From contig CANTFL010001487.1 in NCBI GenBank assembly GCA_947650285.1, positions 1-64,000 of the forward strand: a stretch of DNA of 64,000 bases. The letters are read 5' to 3'. Below the pieces are notes generated by a model. That model worked only from the letters and a program-made list of their open reading frames with translations, made no database searches and was not told the DNA's origin. The stretch comes from Hyaloperonospora brassicae (lineage: Eukaryota; Oomycota; Peronosporomycetes; Peronosporales; Peronosporaceae). Each line of letters opens with the position of its first letter. Within the stretch, counting starts at the first letter, position 1. Position numbers and translations under genes: made by a program. Of the stretch, positions 46,413-60,925 are shown piece by piece.

Positions 46413-49400
46413 TAAATGTCGATAAGTTGTAACTCGAGCGTCCGATGTAGTACAGCAGGAAAATGGGAATTACCATTATATCAATATTTAATTAAGCTTG
46501 ACCATATGGTTACGTACCGAACTGTCTACAAAATAGGTGATGATCCACGTGCTAAAATTTCTATTAACTGCAAGTTTAAAATTACGATTTTCCTTATTTA
46601 TAATCTATAAAACGCTCAACAATTTTACGGTCAGCTTTACATTTGCATGCTGTTCGCGACAGGATTGTACTACCTTATTTTTTTGGTACGCTCCTAACAA
46701 CCTGGATCTCTGAACAACACCACAGGATCTGTGAAGAGGCGTTATACATGGTGTCGGACGAGCCTATATGGACTAGTGCAGGCGGGTTATCTGACGTTAC
46801 TCTCTGTAGCTGAACGTTACCCTTCTCTACTCGACCAAACACGACATATTCACGAAGATCAGTATGATATGAGCGCCGTTATAGATCTTTCTTCGCCGAT
46901 AGACTGTTTGCGACTTCTCGTCCGTCATCATAAGCGATAAATCATAGAAATAACTTCATTTGTTTCCGATTTATTTAGAGCCATATCATCCCTAGAGTGC
47001 CTAAATTTATTATAATACGTTCATTACCAGCTAATGACAGGTCTACCGTGTTGTAAGTGCAAATCGCACTTTATCGCCTTTAGCTGTTCCACCTGCATGT
47101 GGGTATAACTGGGATGTTCTAAATGTTTTTATTTGTTGAATAAGATAACACAACGCATAAGTATTCAGTAGTTCTTACTTGCCTTTTTGAAAAGTGACAA
47201 ATGTAATATAATTATATTTAGAACTCTGTCTTTATGGCTTATGCGTATAGATAACGATATATGAATGATTTGGGAGAACATGCTGCTCTATATCTGGGAC
47301 AATTCGGTTCACCCTACTGGTAATGATTGATATCGACAATGATTGGTCGATGTTGGCTGAAGCGAAAGCTAGCGAAGCGTACTTGTCACTCTTCTCTTTA
47401 CTAACTACACAAGACACCGTTGGTCAAGCTTCATTGCAATGTTTTCTTTTGATGGGTCCCTAGCGGGGTCTAAAACACGTACGTAGCCCATTAGAATTTA
47501 CATTTTTTTTATTTAACTGACTTCTCCCTACGACACACAATACCCGGACGCTTTTTCGGTAAATCAATAGACCCCTAACAATACGTTTCTCACATCATCG
47601 TGGTTTGACGAATATTTATAATCTTACTTCAATTTGTTTTACACTGATTTCGTATGTCGGTCAAATCTTGTTTGACTTATATAAAATATATTACTTTTCT
47701 GCTTCTATTACGATAGCAGAGTACGTACTTCGCAGTTCTCTAAACGAAAATTTCAATAGTCATTAGGTTTCATAGAGGTGACAAGAAAGTTGTTGTGTCA
47801 GGTCTCGGGTCGCGTGTTCATCAAGAGATCAAATAATTAGAGATGCTTTGATATATCATCTCGCACTGCAAAATTATTTACTAGAACAATGTCTTGGTAG
47901 AATGCCAAAAGACGTCGGATAGCATATATTTTGTTACGTCGGACTTCATTATTGCTAAATTTAGCGCAAAGTTAGCATTTTTTTAATCAATAACCTTTGC
48001 ACAATATGCAATTTCTCGTCTTTATTTCTGTAGACGACTTTCGTGCTCATACTATATGGAGCATTACCTATAGAGTTGTTCAAGTTTAAGCGGTAAGCTC
48101 AAGGCGTATAATCTTATAGTATTCGTCAATATTGCACTTAACATGAAGACCATCACTACGAAGCACAATGTGTACGCCCTTAAGGGGTTTTTGCGACCTA
48201 GTAAGAAGATACAAGAGTCTGAACAACGCTAAAATAAATCATAGTATCGAACGCCAATCAAATAGACGGGTAAATAAAACGAAATCTGCTTGCATTATAC
48301 TAGATGTTAATCGATGAAGCTCGTGGAATCCTTATCTTGTAAGTTGAAGTGCTAGGAGGGTGTCATAAAGTCTTTATTCAGATTATCTTTGAGGAATACA
48401 TCCTCCACGTCAACTAAGCGGATCCACTTTTGCCTGGCGCAGCACAGTGACAAACAATTTCGTTCTGATTGACACTAGCATTGGACAAACAAAAAATTCA
48501 TGCTCCATACAAGAATTTTATCAAAAACTTTCTGCTTCTTAACATGCATCTTGGTAGATCCCGTTGTATATCCAATACCAGTCGCAATGATCAAATTACT
48601 TGGATCATATTACCTCAACACTCTATGCCGCTTTATGATTTCACAGGACATAATTTTGAACATTTGGTTGATCTCAGGAATTTTTTTGGTATCATTGTGA
48701 AGAATAATGATCCGACATTGCGTCGATGTAAGTCTGCGGAACGAAGTTTGCAAAGAAATCGTTTCGTACTCGCCTTTACGCAACGCTTCTTCTGTATTGT
48801 GTCAGCTGCAACTTACGTTATACGTACTTAAACATTGCACAATATCTTAATATAGAGAGCTTTCGCTTCAACGCACATTGGGATCGTTTATGAGAGGCTC
48901 GTATAACCTATAAGCGCCTGGTAAAATTAATTTAAAGCCCGATACAAGATAATTTAAGATGAAAACGAGAACAAGACTTGAAACATGTTACATGCCTTTT
49001 CGCATAATTAATTATCGAATTATTGACTGTAAGAACAGGAAAGGTACGAATTTAGTCCCGATATCAATCCCAGTAAGGTAGTCTCCATCATAAAGAAGGC
49101 TTGTGTTGCTATCTAGATGGTGCGTTTACCATTTTCGTATGTCCAACCAAGCAAGGGCTATTTATATGTTCGTATATTCTATATCGACATCATTACTCTT
49201 TTGGGCTAAAACTACCGTCATTATCTACCGCTGTTTTGGCCCTCGCTTTAGAAAAGGAAGACTAAGATCTCAAGAGATCTGCTTCTTGAAGTAGTTAGCT
49301 CCAGATACTCGTTAAAGTGGTGTTAGAAGGGTCATCGCCGATGTCATGCGCATATTTGACCAGCTAACAAAAGTATTATCGGTAGCCCGTTTGGCAAAGC

Positions 49401-52400
49401 GGAATTTGAAAAACAAATGATGTTGTTCGTGCTGTTTTTAATTTGCAATGAAGCTTTGCACGTCATACAGTCCGAAAAATATAAGCTATTGTCCATCGCT
49501 ATTACCTTAGAATTTAATTATATAGAATAGGTGAAAATCTCATACCAAATATACGCAGATAGTTCAGCTTTGATTGGACCTCACTGAGAATCTAATACCG
49601 AATGGTGTTAGGACGAGCGCATATATAGATTCGGTACAAAACGTGAGCAGCCGTTTTTCTTCTTTATGTCCATTACACGCGATGAATGGTTATATGCAGA
49701 CAAAAACTCTTGTTTCTTCACCAGTCGAGCGCTTCTCATTTTGGTAAGGAAGCTCTTATTGCGAAGATTATGATGCTATCAATTGGTATAATTTTATACA
49801 TCGTGCAAAATTGAGCATATTGCAATATTAGGTTCTAGTCTCAATGATAGAATCAATTGCAACGGATATTGACGCCATATCAATAAATTATTAGAGCATA
49901 ATACACCAAAATCGGTACAGATATAAATTATGTTTGAATGCTTGGTACCCAAAAGCAGTACGTCGAGAGATCATCAGAAAATGTCACGATGCAATTAGAA
50001 CCACTCGTTTCGAATGATTGCATAGACAAAATGACAATACGGCGATCCAGCTGAAACGGAAAACAGATCGTAAGTCTATTATATCTAAAACCAAATGAAA
50101 TTATTGTCATCGTGCAGCGTATACAAATATATTTTAACTCGGAACGCATTTGTCGAAATTCGAATGAAAAGCAGTCGACTATAGGCGATCTTATTCAGCC
50201 TGTCCTAATACACTTGTCCGAGTCTGGCCTATTATAGTAGTGAGCGACGTCTACCGACGATTGCACTTCTTCCAGTAGATGTGGCGTCACAACCAATTCA
50301 TCGCGAATCTCGCTTGTTAAAGGTGATGCAGCTAGTGCAAGGGAATGAAGTTTGTAAGCTTGTGGGAATGTGTGTGGTCAGGATTTGTGCTAATGTATTA
50401 CAGCTACTTATATTAGTCGGAGGGAATTAAGGCGCGACAATGAACAACGACTGGTCAACTAAATTATTGGCCATCTAGAGAATAAATGAATGCTAATGGA
50501 CAGCAAGCAAAGGTATGCGTGGTAGAAGAAAAGAGATGACACACACTGTACAACTCACTTTTGATTTTACTACTTCGGCCACAAGCATCATCTACTGAGC
50601 GCTCACTTCAACCTTGGAAGGTTATGTATTCAGGCGTTGTCTACACGACTGAATCTTGATTCAATTTCTCACGTTACAATGCTCAGTTGGACGATCATTT
50701 CACGAGCGGTCAAGGCTAATATAACCCAAAATTGCAGTAAATTTAGGAAAATAGAGAACATCGATCCGATTTGCTATATTTTTCATTATGTGAAAGTCGA
50801 ACAATACTGTAGATATGGACTTCTGTACACTGTAGCCATATATACTCATTGTAGAGTGTACAGGCCTCTAAACAAGGAACAAATCACGTTGGTCGCTACT
50901 TAATTGGATGGCTGCTTGCATCACTGTCTAGCAGCAACATCGTAGGTCCTTTTAATAGTAACCCGTAGATATCGTCAATATTAAATCATTTCATGCTTTT
51001 AGTCTTTTCTCAAGAACAGTAATTCTTATTGTGCTCATACTAGTTACATTTAGCATTTTTGAAATGCCTCTTTTACCATCATATTTGTTTTCATGTAACT
51101 GGAATATAATAAGGTGCGCAACCTTTTGGTGTATTTTCCGTTACGACCAGCGCGCTTGAATATGACGGTGTTCATGAATATTGTAATCTAACTATTATAG
51201 CGTCATCAACATTCTTTATTTCTTCTAGATTATCTCATTTGAACGTTAGTAACTTCTGTTGCTTTTGAGCAATGTCATATCCTATATTGCTACGATAAAT
51301 TAATTTATGATGCCGTAAGCTTGCAAAAGTATTCCCACATACCATGTAGTATTACATCGTCGCCAACTATCGCGCAGAAAAAAGTTGCAGCTTTATCGCA
51401 TTTCGAGGTGCAAGAAATGATATGTCATAATGGCTCGCTAGTCGAGTTGGATTCTGAACATCTAACAGTTATCATCTTAGCGCATATGGATAAAAACCAT
51501 TGAAGTTCAACCTAAGTCGCCCATAAGCATCATTAGAGGAATTCGCTTTGCTTGAAATGGTCTAAGACCGAGTGAAAGCAACTCCACACTGATTACCAGA
51601 AAATTGAAATTCACGCTTTTCCTTCACTTGTCTACTGCAGTGAATCTGCAACTTTATGACGTGCTTGAGAACTGCGTTATTAAGTTATATGTGCACTGTA
51701 ATATAGTAAATGCAGTCGATCGCATCAGTGAGAATATTATGCAGGCGTGGCAAATATGGACCTTTTAACGTAATTTAGTCTCATTTACATGTGTCTTCTG
51801 CAGCGCATATACAAGAGTGAAAATTATTATAGCGATATATTCTGTTTTACGAACATATCGCTGTATATAGGATTGTATGCAGATCCATTGCACGTCCGAT
51901 ACTCATAGTAAACACCTGACAGCTGAACGCTTTGCACCTCAACATCCTTAGTTCGATGTTAAAAATGAGATTGAAATTTAAGCTATCATCTTGCCAGTTG
52001 CAAGTTAGCAGCACCGAATTCTGGCTGCCTAATACCACGATGAAAATCTGGCAATATTTTTGCTAGCCCCGTCTAAACATCATCAAATTAGAGTGCATTT
52101 GTAATTCCAATAGCCTTATCAATTGCTCCAATCTTCATGTCGCCTTCGTTAAGAGTTCTGTTTAAATTCAGAAGGATTTACTTTGTTGCCTCATGACGAC
52201 AATTTGTTGAGAAAATGATATTGTTGGTTCACAAAGCTTCGTTTGTAATGAATACTCTCTCTATAAATGGTGTGTTTGTCAATCTATAAGCATTAATTGA
52301 ATCCATTTTTTCTAATCTAAAACAAAATATGATACCATAGTAGCGTTGCCGTAGTATTTTATTTATATATGAGTATTTATTTGATATGCCCGCGTTGCAA

Positions 52401-53697
52401 TAAGAATTGATACTAAAATTTATCTGAAATATTTTGTTAACTCTAAAATTGATGTCGTGTCCGACAAATTTGTTCTTGTCAACACCCGCCGTATTTTAGA
52501 AGGTTGGGACATACGATAGTCGTACATTATGTATCAAATTTTTAATCACTTTTTTTCTTGCCCACTACGAACACTCTTAATTTTACACTTATATCGCTAT
52601 TTCCCACACCTATGATTATTTTGAGATGACATTAAATCTCGGAGGATTGTTAGAAACTCGAGGGTTTGGATCAGAAAACTACTTGACCATGCTTCTCGTT
52701 GTCCAAGATGGTCTTCGGCCACTGCACAATTTTTAATGGTCGTTATACGGTCCAATGATGAATAGGCTGGTCACTAATGTCAAGTCTCCCATATATATCC
52801 TGTAGACATTATACATACTGAGCCTTAATACGAATATTAACCCGTCCAAGCCGACTTCTCACGACACATATATAGGCTAAACTGTGCGCATATATTGCTG
52901 CAAAAGGATTACGAATTTAGTCAAAACAATGCATCTGGAATTCATATCAACTAGTAATGCCTTCGTTATCACCTTATGATTATTTGATGTGTACCAATCT
53001 ATTTATACTTTGAATCGGTCTTTTTGGTGACTTTGTCAATTTTTAGAATCAACTTACTTGAACCTACTGGCATTCTCACATGTCGACAGTAGTAGTACTT
53101 GATAAAAATAACAACTAAGCTAATTTTGACGCTCGCATTCTATCTGATTCACGCTCAAGGCATTTACAATATCGAACGCGTTGTTCCTATGTCATATCAT
53201 TTCCGTTGTACATACACACATATATACATGTATTAATTTAAATTTTTGGTTTGATTTTCCCAACAAAGATTTGTAGCAGTATATATAAATGTTAGAATAT
53301 TTTCCGCAGTAAATATGTGTACCCAAGTATGATAATATTAGGAGAGCACTTATCACTGATTTAATACGTGTGTAAGTTTTTCCACAGCGAAGAAATACAA
53401 ATCAATGATTTCTAAGAGCAAGGGGATCTAATGGATCGATAAATACATCAAAAACTAGTTGAGCCACCATTACTGCTATAACTACCGAAGCCAATATGAC
53501 GATGGTGGCTTATATGCTAAGAGAACATTCAAAATATCGTAAACAAAACACACTTGTTGCTTGATTCACTTTTCACACAAGTGTAAAAATATGATATAAC
53601 ACTCAGCAACTAATGATATATTACGCTGGCATACAATCGAATGCAGGTGACCGCAGCATGCTGTCCGCAATGAATTCTTCATCAATGTATACATCTA
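46413..53697. other. Spacer of the giant inverted repeat, AT-rich, no supported gene
   Basis: 7.3 kb of AT-rich DNA present once. The only coding-like patch is 46731-46940 (plus; ends DLSSPIDCLRLLVRHHKR), reminiscent of ankyrin-type proteins but isolated and unsupported. No LTR, TIR, RNA gene or long repeat was seen. The symmetry axis is near 50055. Confidence 0.6.
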
Positions 53698-54650
53698 CCC
53701 TTTATCTTTTAGTATTTTATCAGGTGTGCGATGCGCAAAAATAGTGTACGAAGGTCGCGCGGACGTTGATTGGCAACAAAACGCTTGAATAGTGTGATGC
53801 GGGACGGAGTGGATACGCTGGAACTCACTACCAATGAGCCGGAACACCTCCGCCAAATTTTTAGAAATGTACATTGTCGGGAAGAGGCATCAATATAAAT
53901 TCACTGATAATGGTTGCTTGTAGTGCAATATTATGGTTGTGAAATTTGTTCCGGATATCATCCGTTAAGTAACCGCTCCGAAAGCTACGCAGACGGGATC
54001 AGTATGCAGAAAGTGATCTTTATTGTATGTATTCTGGTTTTCATTCAACGGATTTCTTGGTTTGTAGCGTGTCGGCTCAATATCCCGAGCCTACGCTATC
54101 ATCTCTTCCAATCAAGGTAATTTTTTTAATATGAGCGTATACAACCTTGTCCACATTGGTAGAGTATCAGCTGTTCAAGATTTATCACTAGTTTCAAATC
54201 GAAGTGGCTGTATTTTAAGATGATCTTTATCTCAAAATGAGAAAGGTAAACTTAAATGGCTTTCACTATCAATATACTTTATAGGGCAAAAACCATAAAT
54301 TTATTTATTCCAATATCTCCATGTACGCTACGGAAATAAACAAAGCTCATGTAATTGCAGATCCTGCAGCACAAACTGTTCGGATTATAACAAAAACCTT
54401 TTCCAAAATATAATTAACTATAATTAAAAACCAAATTTGGTATTTATGAACAATATTCAAATAAGTAATTGGATATACTAATAATTCAGAGACATCATAT
54501 TAAAAGCTATCGTATTTTTTCAATTTAAAGTGATATTCGATAAGCCTAGACAAATCAAAAAAGTAAAGTAAGATGATATTTATAGGGAATTGCTAAATTC
54601 ACACCCCTTTTCCTTAGATTCACACCCTTCCTTCAGAATCTTATATATAC

Positions 54651-54941
54651 AAGGTCGAGACCGAGACGGGTACCGACTCGATTGAGCTTGCCCAAGCCGC
54701 TGCAATTGGCGAGACGGCTGTCTTTGCCGATACGTCTGACATGTCTAAAAAGGCTGAAGCTGTGACGCTTACCGCGCAAACGGAAGCCGTTGCCGAGTCT
54801 ATGATGGTTGTAGAGAAGGAGAAGACGAACGTTGGCGATACATTGGAGGGCGCTGTCTAGGTACAGAAGGCCAACGTCGAGCAAGTGGGTACCAATGACA
54901 AACCTGCATCTACTCCAATCACGGAGACGAAGAGCAGCTAA
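54651..54941 (+). pseudogene. Captured gene fragment inside the TIR element, right copy
   Basis: Mirror of 45169-45459. The internal TAG at 54858-54860 and the final TAA at 54939-54941 are both present, so the stop predates the arm duplication or has been homogenised between the arms. Confidence 0.4.
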
Positions 54942-55951
54942 GCATTCAGTGGGGGAAACGGCTACATTTCCACACGTATTTACCGTCTTCAGCTAAGTAT
55001 AAACGCCGCTGATCATCACACGCAGGACCAAAGTGTACATTTTTCTCACGATGAAGTTTCAGCCGTGTTCTGGTGAGACAAAGACCACTGCCACCACAAC
55101 GTGGTTACGGAAGTAGGAAATGTCGTTCATGTTTACAGTAGATCAATACCATCGTACCCGATACGCTTTTTGATACGAGGCGAAGTACTATACGTTGTTG
55201 CCATCTAGAACTTTGCTATGATCTCCACGGTCAGCTTTGTGCCCTTGTCTCTGTATGATCGATCGACACTGGATACTTCGTGACTTGAAACATAACCGCG
55301 TCAAGCGTAAACGTCACGATACAAAGATTCATTCGAGGACAGTTGATCACAACTGCATTCCTCGCTGCCTCTCTGTTGTCCGTGCTACCCGTATGTTCCT
55401 CATTAAACGTTCATTCCGGCGGCACAAGTACAGCAAGTGACTGTGGCTATGTGGAGATAAGCGCGTATGAGCTGCTCGGTAAGGTGTGTCACCGAGTGTT
55501 TTGCTGCATTCTTTGTTGCTACAAAGATAAGGCTCACGAGGTTTTCGTACCGTCAAGTTGAGATTGCAAGGCACTCCTTCATGCAGAACACCGCCTCCGG
55601 TTCGAGAACATATCTACATGGATAGACAAGTGCTGTAGCACGTGCAGAAAACTGATCTTGAGGTTGAGTCAGTATCTCGCAGTAAGTAGATGACGTCGAA
55701 TATACATACACACGAACTGACACTGTCGCTTACTTGTCCACATGCTGCAAATTCACAACTAATTCGCTGGAATGCAGGTACCCGTTCATTCTCGAGGGGG
55801 TCAGCATGCACTTGACCGGATCGTCAGTCGCTGCATGCGTTTGTTGCACTCATATCTAAAAATCTGAGCTGAGATGTCGCTATATAAAGTGTCTCTTTCT
55901 TTCAATGACTACAATACGCTGCCAACATACGCAGCGCATGTGCTGCTATGT

Positions 55952-56390
55952 GTAACGGGGTAGCCTGTTTCATGAGATTGTCATTAAAACAATCTGACAA
56001 TAAAGAATATTACGTTGAATATTCTTTTAACAATATCACAAGACATGGTGATATTGTTGGGATGACCGAAGGGTCTACTCATTGGTTGATATCGTGATGA
56101 TATCAACCCATTAATCGCTGCTAAATGCGCGCAATGGGTGGTGAGTAGACGTCATCATACATATAGTTATATTAGTATTTATAAGTCAGGACAACAGAGA
56201 TTCAAGGAGTTATAGGACTTAATTATATTAATACAGTTTTACTTTTACCAAGAGACTAGTCTAACTACTTAGTCTCCTTTACTTCCTCTGTGTTTCATTC
56301 AACACCTAGCAGGGCACTGTCGACCACAGTCGTCAGTGGAAGTATACTTCGTACTGGTCAACCAGTACGTAGTCAACAGTGCCCCGTTAC
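55952..56390 (-). repeat. Solo LTR, subfamily B, right copy
   Basis: Mirror of 43720-44158 at the same place within the TIR element, with practically the same sequence. Confidence 0.85.
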
Positions 56391-57200
56391 CTATGTGTAT
56401 TGTATACACTACAGAGTAATTGATCTGTACGAGTATCGCTTTGACCTGCAGACAAAGCGATTGCATTGGATGGCAATTTCCGTCCATCTTCACCTGTGTG
56501 ACCTGACCACGAACGGTTTAGTCGCTGCAGTTCTGTCGCAATCGAAGCAGTTTACGCTGCAGTGAGCTTTGTATTGTGTTAATAGAATGCAGTGGACGTC
56601 GCTCGGTCCGTTACAGCGCAACTCTTGTACGACCACTTTGGCATTCAACCTGTCGCGCACATTTTGTGTGTTCCCACTTCGATTGCTACGCACTGCCACA
56701 AGTGCTGCTGTGCGTTCTCGTTTCTTCTTCTGATAACGTTCCACAACTCGTTTCGTCTCGTGTCATATAGAAATTGGATCACTGCGCGCATGGACAGAGG
56801 CCATCTAAACACGTGCAAAAAAACCTCGCAAAGCTCAGAGCGACTTCCAGACCAGCGCATTTGTTACTTCAGACGGCACGATGGCGTCGGATGCATGTCG
56901 TGTGCTTTATTTGATCGTCTTGTTTGGCATTTTGCGCGCGCATGACCGATATTTGCGCCCCGAGCCACGCTCCCTATCGTTGCTGGAACGTGTTTATCGA
57001 TACTGACATTTGTGAATAGATACAGGCGTGAGTAGTATCTTATATATTTCTTACGTAATACTTGCCGTTTAATGGTCTAGATTATTGAGTAACACCTTTG
57101 TCAGAAATCAAATCTTAAAACGAATAGGGGTTTTTTGTATAAATTTTTGAAGGAAGGGTGTGAATCTAAGGAAAAGGGGTGTGAATTTAGCAATTCCCTA

Positions 57201-58929
57201 TTCATAAAGACACAAACATAAATGAACCAGTCAAAATAAAAACAAACTTGAAGCATATAAAACTAATTTAAACTGAAAGGAAAGTAAATTTTCCAACCTA
57301 AATGCAATAATTGGTCATTACGATATCTAGGCAAAACTGCTCTAGCTGCCATAAATAAAATAACAGAAAACATACTCGAATGCTAGACCAAAAAGGTTCA
57401 GGCAAAACACCAATAATTCAATCATAAAAGGAACTGGTGCTAACCATCGCCTCTGATAGCGGGTAAATACTGCTGAACTTCTTGAAAGATGCAAGTTACA
57501 TGCGCTGTGAGGTTTCCAGATTCTACTCCGCAGGCACTAGTTTTTCAAATATGTTTGGTCATCATGGGTGGCAGCAGGTCCAAAAGCGATCGATAGAATT
57601 ATCATTTGCCTTTTGTTGAACTTTCAAATTGAGCTGTTCTTTTAAACAAATCTTAAATTCGTACGCGACACTTCGCCTCTAGGACGTATTGCTTCGGTTA
57701 ATATTGCTCTGGACTTGCCAAGCTGCTGGATTGGGCTTGATATCGGCAATTGACTACACTGATCATCGAGCAGCACTTCAGAGATACGTCTCTTTTGCGA
57801 AGATTCAGGTCATGAAGCGTTTAATCGTTCGACGTCGAGCCTGTTGTGTTTACCCGATGAATGCCTGCATTATAATGGGACGCGATGTCCTAATTAAAAT
57901 TGTATTAGTGATGACGCTACTTGCTGTTATAAGTAATGGACCAAAAAACATCAATTTAATGATACCGTTACGACCCTTCAAACTGCAGCACATCGCTATA
58001 TCCATCACGCGGTCTGGTACCTCATACGCTATTAAGTGCGACGATTTATGTGATGACGAGTCGCTTAGAAGATACGTACTTATTTTGACTTTAGTATTCC
58101 CTTTATCGTAACAATGCCGTGCATACGGGTCACTTCTCGTTTGTCTAACATGTTCTACACTGGATGTTTTGAGATCCCTGCGCTCTCTCTATCTTTGGTC
58201 ACTCTCTGTAGTAATGCTGTCAAAGCTGAGCAATATTAGCTTCAATTTGCAATAACCGCTAATACGTGAAGCCTTGTTTCCAAGTCTTATTCGACGAGAC
58301 CTGAACCAACATAAATGTATCAGTTGCTCGATGACATCTGGCAGGTAGCTATAGTCTGGTCATATCGCAATCTTGAAGTTGTTCAGTCACGCGGTAAATC
58401 CAAAAACGAACCTTTAAGTCTGTCGCTTGCTGGTATGTGAATGACATGTTGCCCGGACGAATGATCTCTGCAGAATAGCTTAATTTTGATTATCTTGTGG
58501 GAGGTCGATTTGCTTGTTGCCTACGTACGAATATTGACTGCACCTCTGATCCGCTTGCTTGCGTAAGTAATTTAGAGCTATGGTTACCACGGGCATGTGC
58601 GAACAACTATGCCGACAACAGTGCAGCTGCGTGTCGGACATTTTATCTGCCAGCCAAAAGTGTTGTGAATAACGATGCAAGGGTAGTTTTGAGTGAATGA
58701 GCAGGCCGCGATGCAGCATGGCCTCATCTGCAAACCTGGGTTTGATTTGTTAATGCGTGGGCGGATTCGGGCCATGGAACAAACAACAAATTTTGCTCTT
58801 CGGGTCACGTTCAATTGCCATTGTTTTCAACTTCAGTTTACACGAGAAGCTGTCTTTCAGTCTTTGATTCTTATCGACTAGCGACCGCTGAGCAGATAGA
58901 CTCTGATCAGTGTGTACCATGAACTGCAT
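57201..58929. other. Non-coding part of the right arm
   Basis: Mirror of 41182-42909. A plus-strand open stretch (57689-58111) is 140 codons long here but shorter in the left arm owing to one inserted base. It has no ATG at its beginning and I do not call it a gene. Confidence 0.5.
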
Positions 58930-60033
58930 CTATTCACCCAACGATCTCATCCGTCTCTGGAACCGCGGGAAAGTTGGTGTCGTTAAAGGCGTCGGGGTAA
59001 CTGATGGTATCGCCGGAATGATAGGCGGCAGCGTAACGACCCCGGGAATGGCCGTTGTGATGTCTGGACCTAGAGGCAGTATGTCCGTCACCACTGTAGG
59101 GGTGCCAGGAACGACTGGCACAATAGCAGGGACCACCGTCAAGACGTCGGGCGTCAACGTCGACGTACCAGGGATCACCGTCATGACGTCGGGTTTCAGT
59201 GTCGAAACAACAGGAACCACTGACAAATAAGAATCAGGTACCGTCGTTAGACCATCCGTTGCCACTTGTATCGGGTCGGCCGGGAGCATTTTTTGCTTGA
59301 GATCGTAAGTGTCATGATGATTCAACGAGTTGATGGAACTGTAGACGTTGTGGGCGTGGTGAGTAGGGTAAACGTCGTCGATTGAGTCGAAGTCATCAAC
59401 CAAGTCGTTTATCCGAGTAGGGTAGGCCTCGTTGGCTGAGTAACCATCGTTCGGTGACCCATACATCGGAGTCACAAATCCGCCATGGTACTCCCCGTTT
59501 TGGATTGTGTGCGGGGTAGCCTGATCGTGTTGATTGACCGTGCTCCCGGTCTCAGTGACTGTATGAATAGTAGGTGCATTTACAGCACTCGTGATCGTGC
59601 GGCAGCCGTATCTGGATGTCTTGTAAGCATCTTTGCCCGAATTGACGTCGCAGAGAACACTGAGCAGGTTTCTAAGCCTCTCATCGTCGTCATCATCGAT
59701 ATCATCGTACATCCCGATGGGATCAGTATCGGTGGCAGAAGTGTATGCCGTTTGAGGGAACGTGCACAACCACGTATCATCGACCGCTTCGATGCATTGA
59801 GCATCGACCGGGGCAACGCACACCGCTCCGTTGTAGGACAACAGGCCCGGCCGGCAGCCGGCATAGGCGACATCTCCGGCTTTTGGACAGTTCATGCCGC
59901 CATCATCCGAGCACGGTAGGCCGCGAGATTCGGGAAGCAAATACACGGCGTCGTGGTGCACGAAAACTGGAACGTTGGCGGATGCAAAAGCCGCAACCAG
60001 AAGGCCAGCAAGGGCCAAGATGCGTGGGGTCAT
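58930..60033 (-). CDS. Secreted cysteine-rich protein with Pro/Thr/Val repeat tail, right copy
   Basis: Inverted duplicate of 40078-41181 and of the same length (367 aa). I see two amino-acid differences: Lys152 of the left copy is Asn here, and Gln246 is Lys. All eight Cys, the signal peptide, the acidic stretch and the repeat tail are kept, and the frame is intact. The initiator-like element is present at 60075-60089. Both copies therefore look able to be expressed, divergently and 17.7 kb apart. Function is unknown. Confidence 0.8.
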   Translation of the reverse strand: MTPRILALAGLLVAAFASANVPVFVHHDAVYLLPESRGLPCSDDGGMNCPKAGDVAYAGCRPGLLSYNGAVCVAPVDAQCIEAVDDTWLCTFPQTAYTSATDTDPIGMYDDIDDDDDERLRNLLSVLCDVNSGKDAYKTSRYGCRTITSAVNAPTIHTVTETGSTVNQHDQATPHTIQNGEYHGGFVTPMYGSPNDGYSANEAYPTRINDLVDDFDSIDDVYPTHHAHNVYSSINSLNHHDTYDLKQKMLPADPIQVATDGLTTVPDSYLSVVPVVSTLKPDVMTVIPGTSTLTPDVLTVVPAIVPVVPGTPTVVTDILPLGPDITTAIPGVVTLPPIIPAIPSVTPTPLTTPTFPRFQRRMRSLGE

Positions 60034-60074
60034 TTTCGTCGATCTCAAGTGAAAGGTAATGTGCTGCTCACCGG

Positions 60075-60089
60075 TAGATTGGAGAATGA
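60075..60089 (-). promoter_or_regulatory. Oomycete initiator-like element, right copy
   Basis: Reverse complement of the TCATTCTCCAATCTA at 40022-40036, unchanged, 56 bases before the ATG at 60033. Confidence 0.55.
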
Positions 60090-60724
60090 AAAATGTGAAG
60101 AGCACAAGAAACGTAGCGATCCAACAGACCAAATGAAAGGCGTCAGGAGAATGTGGACTATCGGATCGAATCGGTTTTAGCCCACGAGAGTACTACGCAG
60201 GCGCATCAAACTTCAAGGTTAGACTTTCTTGAAACGCTAAGGAGGCGTGGCAGAATGAATTAGCCTAAAGACTGTTTCAGTCGAGTCGTTATTGAAACGA
60301 GCCTAGGTAGGCGTGGCTATCGATTATGTGGCGGACTATCGTAAGAAACAGGAAACGGCGCTGTCAATCTAAGGCTTTCCCAAAAACGGCCATGGCTTCT
60401 ATCGCTTTGTACACGGACGGTTTCATACACCTTTGTTGCGAGTGGCAACTGTGCGCAGCTATTCGACAAATACTTCGCGACGGTTGGTGCGAGCTGATAC
60501 GGCAGAGCTCCTAAGGGTCTCTCCCTGGTGCGTTCGTGCTGCGAAAACGCACTCGTGGCGTAATCAACATCGATCGGCGCTCCCTATGTCCTGGCATTCT
60601 AGCAAGATTCCAATGGCGGTACTACATATCGTGCCAAATGCTGTTACCGTATGGTTTAAGATGGACGCTGCGAAGCTTGCGAAGTAGGTGACACCGATAT
60701 GTTTGCTACTAGATAAGATTCGCT

Positions 60725-60925
60725 TCACTGATCCATCGCTTCAGCCTTACTCAGTTCATGATTTCGATAACGCTTGAATTGTTTGATACTTATCAAGTCA
60801 GCATCGAGCTCATAAGAACGCTTGAGACGGCTATCATCATCGTCAGATGCGAGCAGCCATTGTGAAGAGTAAATACCAAAACTAATGCTTGCTTTGTTGG
60901 GTATCTGTATCGGAAGCTTCCATAA
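60725..60925 (-). pseudogene. Open coding-like segment without a start, right arm
   Basis: Mirror of 39186-39386, again open for about 66 codons and ending in the same AEAMDQ stop region. Confidence 0.3.

Larger units (their letters stand above)
54585..57198 (-). mobile_element. TIR element, right copy
   Basis: Mirror of 42912-45525 with the same 51-bp ends (54585-54635 and 57148-57198). It was copied together with the arm and not by independent transposition, since the flanking DNA is mirrored too. Confidence 0.75.

Noticed and set aside
48469..48831. Plus-strand 120-codon frame in the palindrome spacer
   Set aside because: It starts with TTG, its composition is like random AT-rich translation, and no domain or homologous copy is present.
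58910..59230. Gly/Thr-rich 106-codon frame reading MIGGSVTTPGMAVVMSGP
   Set aside because: It is antisense to the TLxPDV repeat tail of the secreted protein; the repeats create the open reverse frame. The left-arm version is 40881-41201.
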